From positions 3,165,501-3,229,500 of the forward strand of contig NZ_OY782038.1 of NCBI RefSeq assembly GCF_963677575.1: DNA of 64,000 nt. The letters are read 5' to 3'. The position numbers and the translations under genes were made by a program. The stretch is from an uncultured Draconibacterium sp. GTDB taxonomy: Bacteria > Bacteroidota > Bacteroidia > Bacteroidales > Prolixibacteraceae. Positions 16,296 through 24,383 of this stretch are shown here, in pieces (position 1 is the first letter of the stretch; every line of letters starts with the position of its first letter). Below the pieces are notes generated by a model, which was given only the letters and a program-made list of their open reading frames with translations, was not told the DNA's origin and did no database searches.

Positions 16296-17858
16296 TTAAA
16301 GCAAATTGTTTTTAAATGGATTATCAGTTTCTATGAGCTCTGATAAATTAAGTTTCGATAGATTAATGATAAATATTTTATCTTCTTTAACTATAATTCC
16401 GATTAGATCAAGTGCATCTGCATTGTGGTTTAAATCTGATAACCATATTCTTGCATCACCTCTTTTGGTCGCACGGTATAAAGAAATTTTTAATTCTTCT
16501 AATTTATCCTTTAAGATATAGTTTGCTGGTTTTGTAACCTTAAATTCTGGTCCATTCTCTTGGATAGAATAATCATGAATATTCTTCTCCTTCAGGTAAT
16601 TTCTTACAGGTAAAGTTGCATCCATCAATGATTTACTTAATCCTGTCTCAGTCGGTATAATGATTGTATATTCAATTCCATATCCCTTCAAAACCTTATG
16701 ATTCAATTGCTCTAAACCCTCTTCATGCTTATCTTCCTTGTCTATAATACAACCTTGAAGTATTTTACTGATAACTTTTCCTCTATGCTCTCGAGTAGCT
16801 TTTTCATGACTTCCATGCCGAGCATATTCAAAGTACTTTCTCTCATCTTCCGTTATATCGGCTATTTCTCCTTCATCCTCAGCAAGAAAATATCGATCCA
16901 CTTTATTTTCTAGTTCTAATAATTCAGATTCCAGTTTTTCATAGTCAATTCTGTCTGTGTCAACTTTCGCAAGCTCAACTATCATAGTAAAAAGGTTGGC
17001 TTTATTATACCAGTAACTCTTTTCTGAAAAATCCATTTTAGTCATAGCTTGAATGGATTTGGTTAACAAGTCTAATGCTATCTGATTATTTTCAAATGAT
17101 GTATTGTAAGTTTCTAAATACTCATCAACCTTAACGCTTCTTCCATAATAATTTCCTTCAAGAATTGTAGACACTAACAAAATAGCATACTGAAAATTAT
17201 ACATTCTTCTTTTATCATTATCAGAAAATACTTTATTTTTTTTAAAAAAATCGTTCAATTCCTTTTTAACGTCTGGACTTAAAACAATATCTGTTTCATT
17301 TTCAGTAGCTGTATAATCCTCATCAACAATCTGCTTACAAAACAAGGCTATTTCACCATCTCCATATTGTGCATTATTTTTCTCAACCGCGTTAAGAGAA
17401 AATTCTGTGCTATTTATTCTTTGAAAGATTTCTCTGATTAATGGCTCCCCAATTTCCTTTAAATCCTTAACAGACACCTTGTAATTCAAAAAATCCTTCT
17501 TTTCATTTGGAGACAGTTGTATAAATGGCGGCACTTTCTTTTGTTCTTTAAAATCGCCAGTACCTTTTATATAGTCTACTATCGTCGTTAATCTTTGTTG
17601 CCCATCAACAACGACCTCTGCTGCAATCATCTTTTCAACATCCATCTCCGAACTTGCAATATAAACTTCAGGGAATGGATAATTATTTAATATAGTATCT
17701 ATAAATGCATATTTATGCTGTTTTTTCCAAACTAATTTTCTTTGATAATTTGGCTGTGTATTCAATAACCCGCTATCAATTTTATTATACAGTTCAATAA
17801 TTTTTACACTATTACTAGGGATACTCTCTTCAAGTTTTGTTATTTGCGGATTTTCCAT
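16296..17858 (-). CDS. DUF262 domain protein, candidate restriction effector
   Basis: 520 residues. The N-terminal 150 residues are a DUF262 (ParB/GmrS-like) domain, with the PNYQRKLVWKKQ entry motif and the signature DGQQRLT (D85-R89), implicated in nucleotide binding or hydrolysis. DUF262 proteins such as GmrSD and BrxU restrict modified DNA. The middle is helical. The last 150 residues are a separate module containing SLYRATKRGDARIWLSDL (about 455-475), which resembles DNA-recognition or nuclease modules of restriction enzymes as I recall them; this is not proven. No HNH or DUF1524 nuclease motif is obvious. Its start overlaps the nucleotidyltransferase end by 29 bp, so the two are translationally coupled. 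Low G+C. Confidence 0.75.
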   Translation of the reverse strand: MENPQITKLEESIPSNSVKIIELYNKIDSGLLNTQPNYQRKLVWKKQHKYAFIDTILNNYPFPEVYIASSEMDVEKMIAAEVVVDGQQRLTTIVDYIKGTGDFKEQKKVPPFIQLSPNEKKDFLNYKVSVKDLKEIGEPLIREIFQRINSTEFSLNAVEKNNAQYGDGEIALFCKQIVDEDYTATENETDIVLSPDVKKELNDFFKKNKVFSDNDKRRMYNFQYAILLVSTILEGNYYGRSVKVDEYLETYNTSFENNQIALDLLTKSIQAMTKMDFSEKSYWYNKANLFTMIVELAKVDTDRIDYEKLESELLELENKVDRYFLAEDEGEIADITEDERKYFEYARHGSHEKATREHRGKVISKILQGCIIDKEDKHEEGLEQLNHKVLKGYGIEYTIIIPTETGLSKSLMDATLPVRNYLKEKNIHDYSIQENGPEFKVTKPANYILKDKLEELKISLYRATKRGDARIWLSDLNHNADALDLIGIIVKEDKIFIINLSKLNLSELIETDNPFKNNLL

Positions 17859-18474
17859 TTGCTATTAGGTTAAGGTTTATATTTCTAATGTTATTTATAT
17901 GATACTTTTCAAAAAAATACCACGTTTTATAAATCCCAATATTTACATCTCTTCCAAATTCCATTTTGTATTTTGCAAGAATTGCATGCAGATCATCAGA
18001 TATTTTATACAATTTTGGAACAAATTCAGGTTTTAACCATCCTTTCAGGATATACTTTGCCAATGAATTTCTATCAGTGCGTTTATCCCATATTTCATTG
18101 TTACAATATTGACTTGTGTAATCAAAAAGTTGATGTAATTGATTATCAAATAAAGCATTTGAAACTATTGCAATATCTAAATCTGACTTTTTACTTTTTG
18201 TTCCAGACTTAAAATCGTGATCAAATTCTTTAAATGGAAAGTATCCAGGAACATCTCTGTCAGGCTTAATACTAAATCCTAATTTTCCTGAGCCTACAAT
18301 TACAATTTCCCTTAAATGCACATTTAAACACTGTGCAATATCTTTCTTAAATCTAAACTCATCTGTATTAATTTCCTTATCAAAAAAATAGCTAGAACCA
18401 TCTAACAAATATTTTTGAACAACATCGTCATGTTGAAGTTTTAAACAATCAGACTTAAACGCGTTTAGGCTCAT
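17830..18474 (-). CDS. Nucleotidyltransferase-fold protein
   Basis: 214 residues. The polymerase-beta-like nucleotidyltransferase core is suggested by GSGKLGF (G61-S62) and SDLDIAIV (D98 and D100), the GS...DxD metal-binding pattern. The spacing between the motifs is longer than in MNT or AbiEii toxins, with a KEFDHDFKSGTKSKK insert. The C-terminal half is helical. Relatives occur in phage-defence and restriction loci, where they modify tRNA, proteins or make nucleotide signals. The target here is unknown. The last codons overlap the DUF262 gene and the methyltransferase gene ends 49 bp upstream, so all sit in one operon. Confidence 0.65.
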   Translation of the reverse strand: MSLNAFKSDCLKLQHDDVVQKYLLDGSSYFFDKEINTDEFRFKKDIAQCLNVHLREIVIVGSGKLGFSIKPDRDVPGYFPFKEFDHDFKSGTKSKKSDLDIAIVSNALFDNQLHQLFDYTSQYCNNEIWDKRTDRNSLAKYILKGWLKPEFVPKLYKISDDLHAILAKYKMEFGRDVNIGIYKTWYFFEKYHINNIRNINLNLIANGKSANNKT

Positions 18475-18523
18475 ACTCTTTGGGTGTAATATTAACTATG
18501 GCTGTATATCTTTTTCTTCAAAT

Positions 18524-20131
18524 TTAATCATTGTTAACCAAATCCAATAAATTTATCACTGTTATTCCTAATTCTTTGGCAAGTAAGGGAGGTACTGCAT
18601 TTCCAACTTGAGTATATTGTGGTACTTCAAACTTTCTCATTTCACCTCCTGTTGTCACCTTTGAACGAAATTCAAACCAATCAGGAAACGACTGAAAACG
18701 TGCCATTTCACGAACAGTTAATGTCCTTAAATGCTCCATATGATAGTGACACAAATCATCAGGTATTGTCAATTGTGCTGGTGCAGGCTCAAATTCCCTA
18801 AGTGCTCTTTGTGAATGTTTTTTAGAAGGAATTGAGTCAATTAATTTACTGACCTCATTCTTATCTATTGGCTTCTTATAAATTTCTATTCCATTTTCTT
18901 CAAATAACAAATTATAATTTGCAAATTCTTTAACTAGTTTTTTCATTAATTCTGGCTCTAAATCTTTGCCTTTAAATAAATCAGTTGCCGCTTTCTTTAA
19001 TCCATTTTGAAACTCATTAATAACTTGAAAGAACCTAAATCTTGCCTTAACATCAAATCTATGTACTCTAGGTTCATGGTTGCGAACTAATCCATTTTTC
19101 TTTTTAGAATTTTTGAATATCGAATTTAGTTTTGCAGGATAATTGCTATGTAATCTGTCTATTGAAAATTCAATGTCTGTTCTTCTAATATCACCAATAG
19201 CATCGCTTACCGATATAAAACTATTTCTTTTTGTTCTAATTTTTGGTAATAAAAAACCATCAAACAGTTTATCCTCATTTTCTATATCATAATACTTAAA
19301 ATCATTAATTGTAATGTTACCAAGATTATTCCTATTATTTTGAACCTTATCATAGAATTTAGTTGATATATTAACGATTGTGTGATTTCCTTTTATGGTT
19401 TTTATCTTTTGAAATACATCTTCACGAAAAGCCAACAAGATAAACCTTGGTCTATTTTGAGGGACACCAAAATACTTTGAATTCAACATCATGCAAACTG
19501 GGACAAACCCTTCAAGCGAAAAAGCCTTCGCAACTTCCAGCCAAGCATAATATTTTTTACCTTCTTCTGTAAATGGGGCTGTAATACCTTTAACATTCTC
19601 TAACAACACAACTTTAGGTTGTATTAATCCTGCAAACTTTGCAAAAGATAACGGCAGTAGATTTTTGTCATTATTTTTTTCTCGTTTACCTGCTAAACTG
19701 AAACTTTGGCAAGGTGGTCCACCAGAAAGCAAATCTATATCTTCATCAACCAATGATTCAACGACTGATGGCATTGATGTAAAATATTTTAATAAATCAT
19801 CAATATTTCCAACCAGTAGTTTGTCTTTTAAATCTACATGCTCATCAAGATCACTAAACTCTGCATCTTTTACGTCAAAAGGATTTTCTCTTAATCTGTC
19901 TTTTAGATTGTTACGCTCATACTTACTTTTTATCCACAATACTTTCTCTGCTATTTCCTTTGAGTCTGCCTTGCATTGTAAATCTTCACCCAAAATATTA
20001 AATGCAAACGTCTCACTAGCCATAGACGATAATTCATTTGCAAAAAATAGGTCAAACCCAGCTACATCTAATCCAAGGCTCATTCCTCCACAACCCGCAA
20101 ATAATTCAATATGCTTCTTCCTTTTTGGCAT
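18524..20131 (-). CDS. DNA (cytosine-5)-methyltransferase
   Basis: 535 residues, containing all key C5-methyltransferase motifs: motif I ELFAGCGGMSLGLDVAGFD (SAM binding), motif IV GGPPCQSFSLAGKR with nucleophile C141, motif VI ENV at about 178-180, motif VIII PQNRPRFIL, and motif X QVGNAVPPLLAKELG near the end. A long insert lies between motifs I and IV (about 50-130), and a large target-recognition region precedes motif X. The protein is larger than typical 330-420-residue Dcm/HhaI enzymes. The recognition sequence cannot be predicted. Its neighbours, a mismatch-type glycosylase upstream and nucleotidyltransferase/DUF262 genes downstream, indicate a restriction-modification role rather than an orphan methylase. 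Confidence 0.93.
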   Translation of the reverse strand: MPKRKKHIELFAGCGGMSLGLDVAGFDLFFANELSSMASETFAFNILGEDLQCKADSKEIAEKVLWIKSKYERNNLKDRLRENPFDVKDAEFSDLDEHVDLKDKLLVGNIDDLLKYFTSMPSVVESLVDEDIDLLSGGPPCQSFSLAGKREKNNDKNLLPLSFAKFAGLIQPKVVLLENVKGITAPFTEEGKKYYAWLEVAKAFSLEGFVPVCMMLNSKYFGVPQNRPRFILLAFREDVFQKIKTIKGNHTIVNISTKFYDKVQNNRNNLGNITINDFKYYDIENEDKLFDGFLLPKIRTKRNSFISVSDAIGDIRRTDIEFSIDRLHSNYPAKLNSIFKNSKKKNGLVRNHEPRVHRFDVKARFRFFQVINEFQNGLKKAATDLFKGKDLEPELMKKLVKEFANYNLLFEENGIEIYKKPIDKNEVSKLIDSIPSKKHSQRALREFEPAPAQLTIPDDLCHYHMEHLRTLTVREMARFQSFPDWFEFRSKVTTGGEMRKFEVPQYTQVGNAVPPLLAKELGITVINLLDLVNND

Positions 20132-20153
20132 AAAAACAAAGATAATACTTTGA

Positions 20154-20840
20154 TCATACTTTTCGTTTTTGATAGTAAAAACATAATCTAGAAAGAATAC
20201 ATATTTCGCAACTAGGTCTTTTCTTTTTACAAACTAGTGGAGCATAATCTAACACTGCCCAATTTAGTTCTTTTGCATTTTCAATATTCGCAATTTTATA
20301 TGCTAATGTTTGCAAATATGGATCATGTCTTATATCTACAAGATTTCGAGGACCAAAAAAGCGCTCTAAAACACGAGCCATATTAACATCAAGAAGTGGT
20401 GACTTCTTATTTAATACATAGAGTTCAAAAGCATTCGTAATATATTGACCCATCATTGGAATTTCTTCAACCTCATTTCTTGATTTTGGAAATCTTCCAT
20501 TTCGACGTTTCAGTTCTTGTGCTAACTTAAACAACCTACTACCACGTTGTTTATATAACCCCAATGGTTTTAAAATATTTTGCAAATCTTCTTCAGTTGC
20601 GTCTCCTAATCGCTTCCAGCTAGGATATACTCTCAAAAAATTAGGAAGAAATTTAGCAACAGTTTCAGCCTTCGTTCTCTGTAAAAAGACTTCAGAAATT
20701 ATCAATACATAATTAGTAGCAGATTTTTTTCTCCAAGAAAAATCTCTTCCATTTTCAGCAAACCATTTGAGCAGTTCTTCCTGAAAAAACTCAATTTTAC
20801 TTTCGTCAATTACTTTAATATTTTCAGGATATTTTTTCAT
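20154..20840 (-). CDS. HhH-GPD base-excision glycosylase (MutY/MIG-like)
   Basis: 228 residues, about the length of endonuclease III and the MIG thymine glycosylases rather than full MutY (about 350), so it lacks the MutY C-terminal domain. It has FSWRK near 35, E50 in SEVFLQ, a helix-hairpin-helix at about 126-137, and the GPD-type Asp D151 in SPLLDVNMARVL. A [4Fe-4S] ligand set is complete: C204-X6-C211-X2-C214-X5-C220. Family knowledge: short glycosylases paired with C5-methyltransferases repair T:G mismatches made when 5-methylcytosine deaminates, doing the job of Vsr. Its stop is 22 bp before the methyltransferase start, so it is the first gene of the operon. Confidence 0.85.
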   Translation of the reverse strand: MKKYPENIKVIDESKIEFFQEELLKWFAENGRDFSWRKKSATNYVLIISEVFLQRTKAETVAKFLPNFLRVYPSWKRLGDATEEDLQNILKPLGLYKQRGSRLFKLAQELKRRNGRFPKSRNEVEEIPMMGQYITNAFELYVLNKKSPLLDVNMARVLERFFGPRNLVDIRHDPYLQTLAYKIANIENAKELNWAVLDYAPLVCKKKRPSCEICILSRLCFYYQKRKV

Positions 20841-20881
20841 CTAGCCATTCACATCATGGAAACATATACATCCATGTTCAA

Positions 20882-20889
20882 CAAAATTA
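20882..20889 (-). promoter_or_regulatory. Candidate -7 box of the island operon
   Basis: TAATTTTG on the minus strand matches TAnnTTTG. It is 41 bp upstream of the glycosylase ATG at 20840. There is no good TTG at -33; the -33 zone falls within the hairpin at 20899-20923. Confidence 0.4.
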
Positions 20890-20898
20890 CAAATAAAA

Positions 20899-20923
20899 AG
20901 GCCATTAACCGAGCTAATGACCT
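20899..20923 (-). terminator. Terminator after the arsM 3' copy
   Basis: AGGCCATTA and TAATGACCT form a 9-bp stem with one G-U and, on the minus strand, run into TTTTTATTT. It lies 20 bp beyond the stop of the first arsM fragment and is probably the original arsM terminator. Confidence 0.6.
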
Positions 20924-20943
20924 TTCTGTTGGGGTAAAATACT

Positions 20944-21108
20944 TTAGGGTTTACGGGCTTCGATGGCGGCCGAAACAATATAATCGTGAATGGTAGTGCC
21001 CGGTGCCCATTCGCGGATAAACTCGCGGCTTTCGTCTTTGGGGCTGATCTTAATGTCGGTAAATCCGGCCTGGGTAAGCATGGCCTCCAGTTCGTCGGTG
21101 GTAGAGGC
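20944..21108 (-). pseudogene. arsM 3'-end fragment, copy 1
   Basis: This segment encodes the last 55 or so residues of ArsM (TTDELEAMLTQAGF to AAIEARKP, stop at 20944) in an intact frame. It breaks off at 21108, ten bases before a REP-like hairpin. It differs at a few bases from the complete gene at 22522-23331. Confidence 0.85.
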
Positions 21109-21117
21109 CCTACACTG

Positions 21118-21797
21118 CCCCTCGTTTGTAACGAGGGGCTAATTTACTGTCGATTGTATCGACACAAAGAAATATGTAACTTTAAACAAAAATGCCTGCA
21201 GACAATTATTTCATAGAAGACCAAAATGCGCCTTATTTTCTAACCTTTACTGTTACCGATTGGGTAGATATATTTACACGAAAAGAATATAAACTGGAAA
21301 TCGTTAATTCCCTAAATTACTGTGTTTCTAATAAAGGCCTGACAATCTATGCATGGTGTTTAATGTCAAATCATCTTCATCTGGTATGTAGTGCACAAGA
21401 AGGATTTAGAATTAGTGGTATTATCCGGGATTTTAAAAAATTTACTTCGAAGGCAATTGTAAAACTGATTCAGGATATACCCGAGAGCAGAAAAGACTGG
21501 TTGCTTTATCGTTTTGAACTGGCAGGGAAGTTTGATAACAGGATCAAAAAATATAAATTCTGGCAGGAAACAAATCATGCAGTTCTTCTTGACACTTCTG
21601 AAAAGATAGATCAACGCATTAATTATATACATGAAAATCCGGTAAAAGCTTTAATTGTTGCTCATGCGCATGAATATTTATTTAGTTCGGCTGTTGATTA
21701 TTCAGGAGACCAGGGACTGGTTGCCTTGCAAATAGAAAAATAGTTTATTTCTTCGTTGCAAACGAAAAAATGCTTACCCCCCGTTACAAACGAGGGG
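21118..21797 (+). mobile_element. RAYT element flanked by REP-like hairpins
   Basis: The left end is the hairpin CCCCTCG/CGAGGGG (21118-21138) followed by GTCGAT/ATCGAC (21149-21163). The right end is the inverse hairpin CCCCC-CGTTACAAACGAGGGG (21778-21797), with another CGTTGCAAACG palindrome before it. Between them is a Y1 transposase gene. The element interrupts an arsM 3' copy. Confidence 0.8.
21192..21743 (+). CDS. REP-associated tyrosine transposase (RAYT, Y1/HUH type)
   Basis: 183 residues, the usual size for TnpA_REP/Y1_Tnp proteins, which cut and join single-stranded REP palindromes. The HUH metal motif is at NHLHLV (H61 and H63). Downstream is KFWQETNHAVLLD and the conserved YIHENPVKA (Y145), the typical RAYT signature block. 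The start is the ATG at 21192, just inside the left hairpins. The hairpins flanking the gene are the likely substrate, as in other RAYT-REP systems. An adjacent duplicate of the same region (22196-22297) lacks this gene. Confidence 0.88.
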   Translation: MPADNYFIEDQNAPYFLTFTVTDWVDIFTRKEYKLEIVNSLNYCVSNKGLTIYAWCLMSNHLHLVCSAQEGFRISGIIRDFKKFTSKAIVKLIQDIPESRKDWLLYRFELAGKFDNRIKKYKFWQETNHAVLLDTSEKIDQRINYIHENPVKALIVAHAHEYLFSSAVDYSGDQGLVALQIEK

Positions 21798-21840
21798 TAG
21801 AAAAGATAAAACATTTTAGTGGTTGAAGGCAAATAAAAAG

Positions 21841-22014
21841 AGATTACTTCGGTCGTTCCACTCCCTCGTAATGACATAAATAGAATATAAGGTTTGGTAG
21901 CGGACAATGACCTAGCCCATTCCGGCACGATTGTTTACTGTCCGCTGCCTAATACACCCCTGCACCACAGTCATTGCGATCCCGATGAGTATAATGAATC
22001 GGGAGAAGCAATCT
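21841..22014. repeat. Nested-palindrome repeat, copy F
   Basis: Left arm AGATTACTTCGGTCGTTCC, inner arms TAGCGGACA and TGTCCGCTGCC, right arm GTCATTGCGATCCC...GAAGCAATCT. It is nearly identical to copy G 500 bp downstream, because both belong to one duplicated segment. Confidence 0.75.
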
Positions 22015-22021
22015 ATATTCC

Positions 22022-22189
22022 TTACGGTTTGCGGGCTTCAATGGCAGCCGAAACAATATAATCGTGAATGGTAGTGTCCGGTGCCCATTCGCGAATAAAT
22101 TCGCGGCTTTCATCTTTGGGGCTGATCCTGATGTCGGTAAATCCGGCCTGGGTAAGCATCGCCTCCAGTTCGTCGGTGGTAGAGGCCCT
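22022..22189 (-). pseudogene. arsM 3'-end fragment, copy 2
   Basis: The same C-terminal arsM segment as at 20944-21108, with its own substitutions (for example AATGGCAGCC and a GTCCGG variant). It stops at the identical breakpoint before a REP-like hairpin. Confidence 0.85.
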
Positions 22190-22195
22190 ACACTG

Positions 22196-22297
22196 CCCCT
22201 CGTTTGTAACGAGGGGCTAATTTACTGTCGATTGTATCGACACAAAGAAATATGTAACTTTAAACAAAGATGCTTACCCCCCGTTACAAACGAGGGG
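22196..22297 (+). repeat. RAYT element with the transposase deleted
   Basis: It carries the same left hairpins and right inverse hairpin as 21118-21797, but the sequence jumps from TTTAAACAAAG straight to ATGCTTACC. In the intact element both deletion edges carry an AAAAATGC sequence (near 21189 and 21766), so the roughly 580-bp loss probably occurred by short direct-repeat recombination. Confidence 0.8.
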
Positions 22298-22340
22298 TAG
22301 AAAAGATAAAACATTTTAGTGGTTGAAGGCAAATAAAAAG

Positions 22341-22514
22341 AGATTACTTCGGTCGTTCCACACCCTCGTAATGACATAAATAGAATATAAGGTTTGGTAG
22401 CGGACAATGACCTAGCCCATTCCGGCACGATTGTTTACTGTCCGCTGCCTAATACACCCCTGCACCACAGTCATTGCGATCCCGATGAGTATAATGAATC
22501 GGGAGAAGCAATCT
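22341..22514. repeat. Nested-palindrome repeat, copy G
   Basis: Differs from copy F by one visible base (CACCCTCG instead of CTCCCTCG). It lies eight bases downstream of the intact arsM stop codon and separates the gene from its presumed original terminator at 20899. Confidence 0.75.
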
Positions 22515-22521
22515 ATATTCC

Positions 22522-23331
22522 TTACGGTTTACGCGCTTCGATGGCAGCCGAAACAATATAATCGTGAATGGTAGTGCCCGGTGCCCATTCGCGAATAAAC
22601 TCGCGGCTTTCGTCTTTGGGGCTGATCTTTATGTCCGTAAATCCGGCTTGGGTAAGCATGGCCTCCAGTTCGTCGGTGGTAGAGGCTCCCGATATACAGC
22701 TGGAATACATTGCCATATCTTCCAGCACCTTTTTGGGTAAAGTGGTGGTAGCAATAACATCGGAAACGGCAATTCGCCCACCCGGTTTTAACACGCGGAA
22801 CACCTCATCAAAAACCTTTTGTTTTTCGGGCGAGAGGTTGATCACACAATTTGAAATCGCCACATCTACACTGTTGTCGGCCACCGGTAGGTATTCGATT
22901 TCGCCCAACCGGAACTCCACGTTGCTATAGCCGCCTTTCCGTGCATTTTCGCGTGCTTTGGAAATCATTTTCGGAGTCATATCGACGCCAATGGCCCGGC
23001 CGGTATCTCCCAGCTGGTTGGCTGCCAAAAACACATCGAAACCGGCACCACTTCCCAGGTCTAATACCGTTTCGCCCTTTTTTATGGCAGCAATGGCCTG
23101 TGGATTTCCGCAGCCCAGCCCCAGGTTGGCTCCTTCGGGAATGGTTTGTAACTCGTTTTCGGAATACCCCAGTTGTGCCGACTGCTGATAAAACATATCG
23201 GCCGCTGCGGGGGCACAACAACTGTTATCGCCTTCGGGGGCACATCCGCAATTGTTTGTTGCATTATTCTCGGCTACTTTGCTGTAGTTTTCGCGTACAG
23301 CCTCTCTGATCTCGTCGTGATTCTTTTTCAT
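22522..23331 (-). CDS. arsM: Arsenite S-adenosylmethionine methyltransferase
   Basis: 269 residues from the ATG at 23331. It methylates As(III) stepwise with SAM in the cytoplasm. Sequence signs are the N-terminal Cys-rich stretch (NNCGCAPEGDNSCCAP), the SAM-binding motif VLDLGSGAGFDVFLAA, NCVINLSPEK and YSSCISGA with the two downstream cysteines expected to bind arsenic, and LKPGGRIAVSD. A longer in-frame start at 23409 was rejected because the ECF-type promoter (23357-23383) lies downstream of it. The gene follows sigZ on the same strand, an arrangement known in Bacteroidota. Its 3' end has two truncated extra copies downstream. Confidence 0.92.
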   Translation of the reverse strand: MKKNHDEIREAVRENYSKVAENNATNNCGCAPEGDNSCCAPAAADMFYQQSAQLGYSENELQTIPEGANLGLGCGNPQAIAAIKKGETVLDLGSGAGFDVFLAANQLGDTGRAIGVDMTPKMISKARENARKGGYSNVEFRLGEIEYLPVADNSVDVAISNCVINLSPEKQKVFDEVFRVLKPGGRIAVSDVIATTTLPKKVLEDMAMYSSCISGASTTDELEAMLTQAGFTDIKISPKDESREFIREWAPGTTIHDYIVSAAIEARKP

Positions 23332-23356
23332 CTGTATAAATTTTAATATCCAACCT

Positions 23357-23383
23357 GTAGACGGAGAAAGAAAAAAAGGTTGC
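23357..23383 (-). promoter_or_regulatory. ECF-type promoter of arsM, probably SigZ-dependent
   Basis: On the minus strand, GCAACC (-35), 14 bp, CGTCTAC (-10). The same pair with the same 14-bp spacing precedes sigZ at 24289-24315. CGTC at -10 and an AAC-containing -35 are general ECF features. It sits 26 bp upstream of the chosen ATG. Confidence 0.65.
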
Positions 23384-23419
23384 ATACTACAGAACTGTAC
23401 AACATTCAATAAAACGTCA

Positions 23420-23640
23420 TTCTGAATTCATTTCAGAATCTTATTGGAACTATTTATAACAAACTACAGATCCTGAAACAAGTTCAGGATGGCGAAACAA
23501 GGAACTTTTAACAGGTTGTCTTTTCAATAGGATTTTTACCCCATCCCAGAAGGGCAAAATCCTAAAGATCAATCATTCAGTAGTGTCTGCTAAACTTGAT
23601 ACAGATTCCTCGCTATGCCCGGAATGACAAGGGATTCAGA
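23420..23640. repeat. Palindromes and a half copy of the 8189-8398 element
   Basis: TTCTGAA/TTCAGAA (23421-23440), ATCCTGAA/TTCAGGAT (23470-23490) and AGGATTTT/AAAATCCT (around 23528-23562) are hairpins. From about 23583 the text GTCTGCTAAACTTGATACAG and GATTCCTCGC...CGGAATGACAAG parallels the left half of the element at 8189. Confidence 0.5.
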
Positions 23641-23698
23641 AGACTGTATGGAGGAGTGGATACAACTGTAATCATTCAATAAATCTGTTAACGCAGCA

Positions 23699-24268
23699 CT
23701 AATTATTGCACGACTTGCAATAGTTCGGATTTGATTCGTAATTCATGATATTGCCATATCTATCGGTGTAAAAAATACAGCATTCGGTCAGTTTTTGTTT
23801 GAGCAGCAGGCGGCCCCTGTGCACCCTGGTTTTTGCAGCCGAATACGAAATACCGAGGTAAATAGCCATTTCTTTTTGCGACATCCCCTTTATTTCCGAT
23901 AATATTAATGCTTCGCGGTACTTTTCAGGAAGGCTGATTATAAAGGGCAACACCCAGCTTTCTACTTCTTCCATAACATCGTCGCTTATTTCGTCATTTT
24001 CTTCCGAAAGCGACAGCGGAATGTTTTCCGATTTCTTTGCTTTTCTGAAATGATCGACAATCGTATTCCGGGTGATCTGAAATAACCAGCTTTTTATTTT
24101 GGTACTGTCTTTTAACGACTCGATGTTGGTGAGCATTTTTAGAAAAACATTCTGAAGCAGGTCTTCTGCTGTTGCCTTGTCTGACACCCTTTTGCGAATA
24201 AAGTGCAAAAGCTGATCGTAATACTCATTCCAGACCGATTCTATGTGGGTGTAGTCTTTATTTTCCAT
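23699..24268 (-). CDS. sigZ: RNA polymerase sigma factor SigZ (ECF type)
   Basis: 189 residues. Region 2 (HFIRKRVSDKATAEDLLQNVF, SWLFQITRNTIVDHFRKAKK) binds core and the -10. Region 4 (LPEKYREALILSEIKGMSQK, then AIYLGISYSAAKTRVHRGR) is the -35-binding helix-turn-helix. The C-terminal tail with Cys residues (ECCIFYTDRYGNI...NYCKSC) is characteristic of SigZ. These cysteines could sense arsenic or another thiophilic metal directly; no anti-sigma gene is adjacent. Its own upstream region carries the same promoter as arsM, so it probably autoactivates and drives arsM. Confidence 0.88.
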   Translation of the reverse strand: MENKDYTHIESVWNEYYDQLLHFIRKRVSDKATAEDLLQNVFLKMLTNIESLKDSTKIKSWLFQITRNTIVDHFRKAKKSENIPLSLSEENDEISDDVMEEVESWVLPFIISLPEKYREALILSEIKGMSQKEMAIYLGISYSAAKTRVHRGRLLLKQKLTECCIFYTDRYGNIMNYESNPNYCKSCNN

Positions 24269-24288
24269 TGTAGTTCATTCTATACTAT

Positions 24289-24315
24289 GTAGACGATCTT
24301 TTTGAAAAAGGTTGC
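24289..24315 (-). promoter_or_regulatory. ECF-type promoter of sigZ
   Basis: GCAACC, 14 bp, CGTCTAC on the minus strand, identical in both boxes and spacing to the arsM promoter. It is 21 bp upstream of the sigZ ATG. Confidence 0.65.
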
Positions 24316-24383
24316 AAAACCTGTTTTGTTCATCAACCAACAGCGAATGTTTTGGCTAATTTACGATTTTTGGGTAAGGGCTG

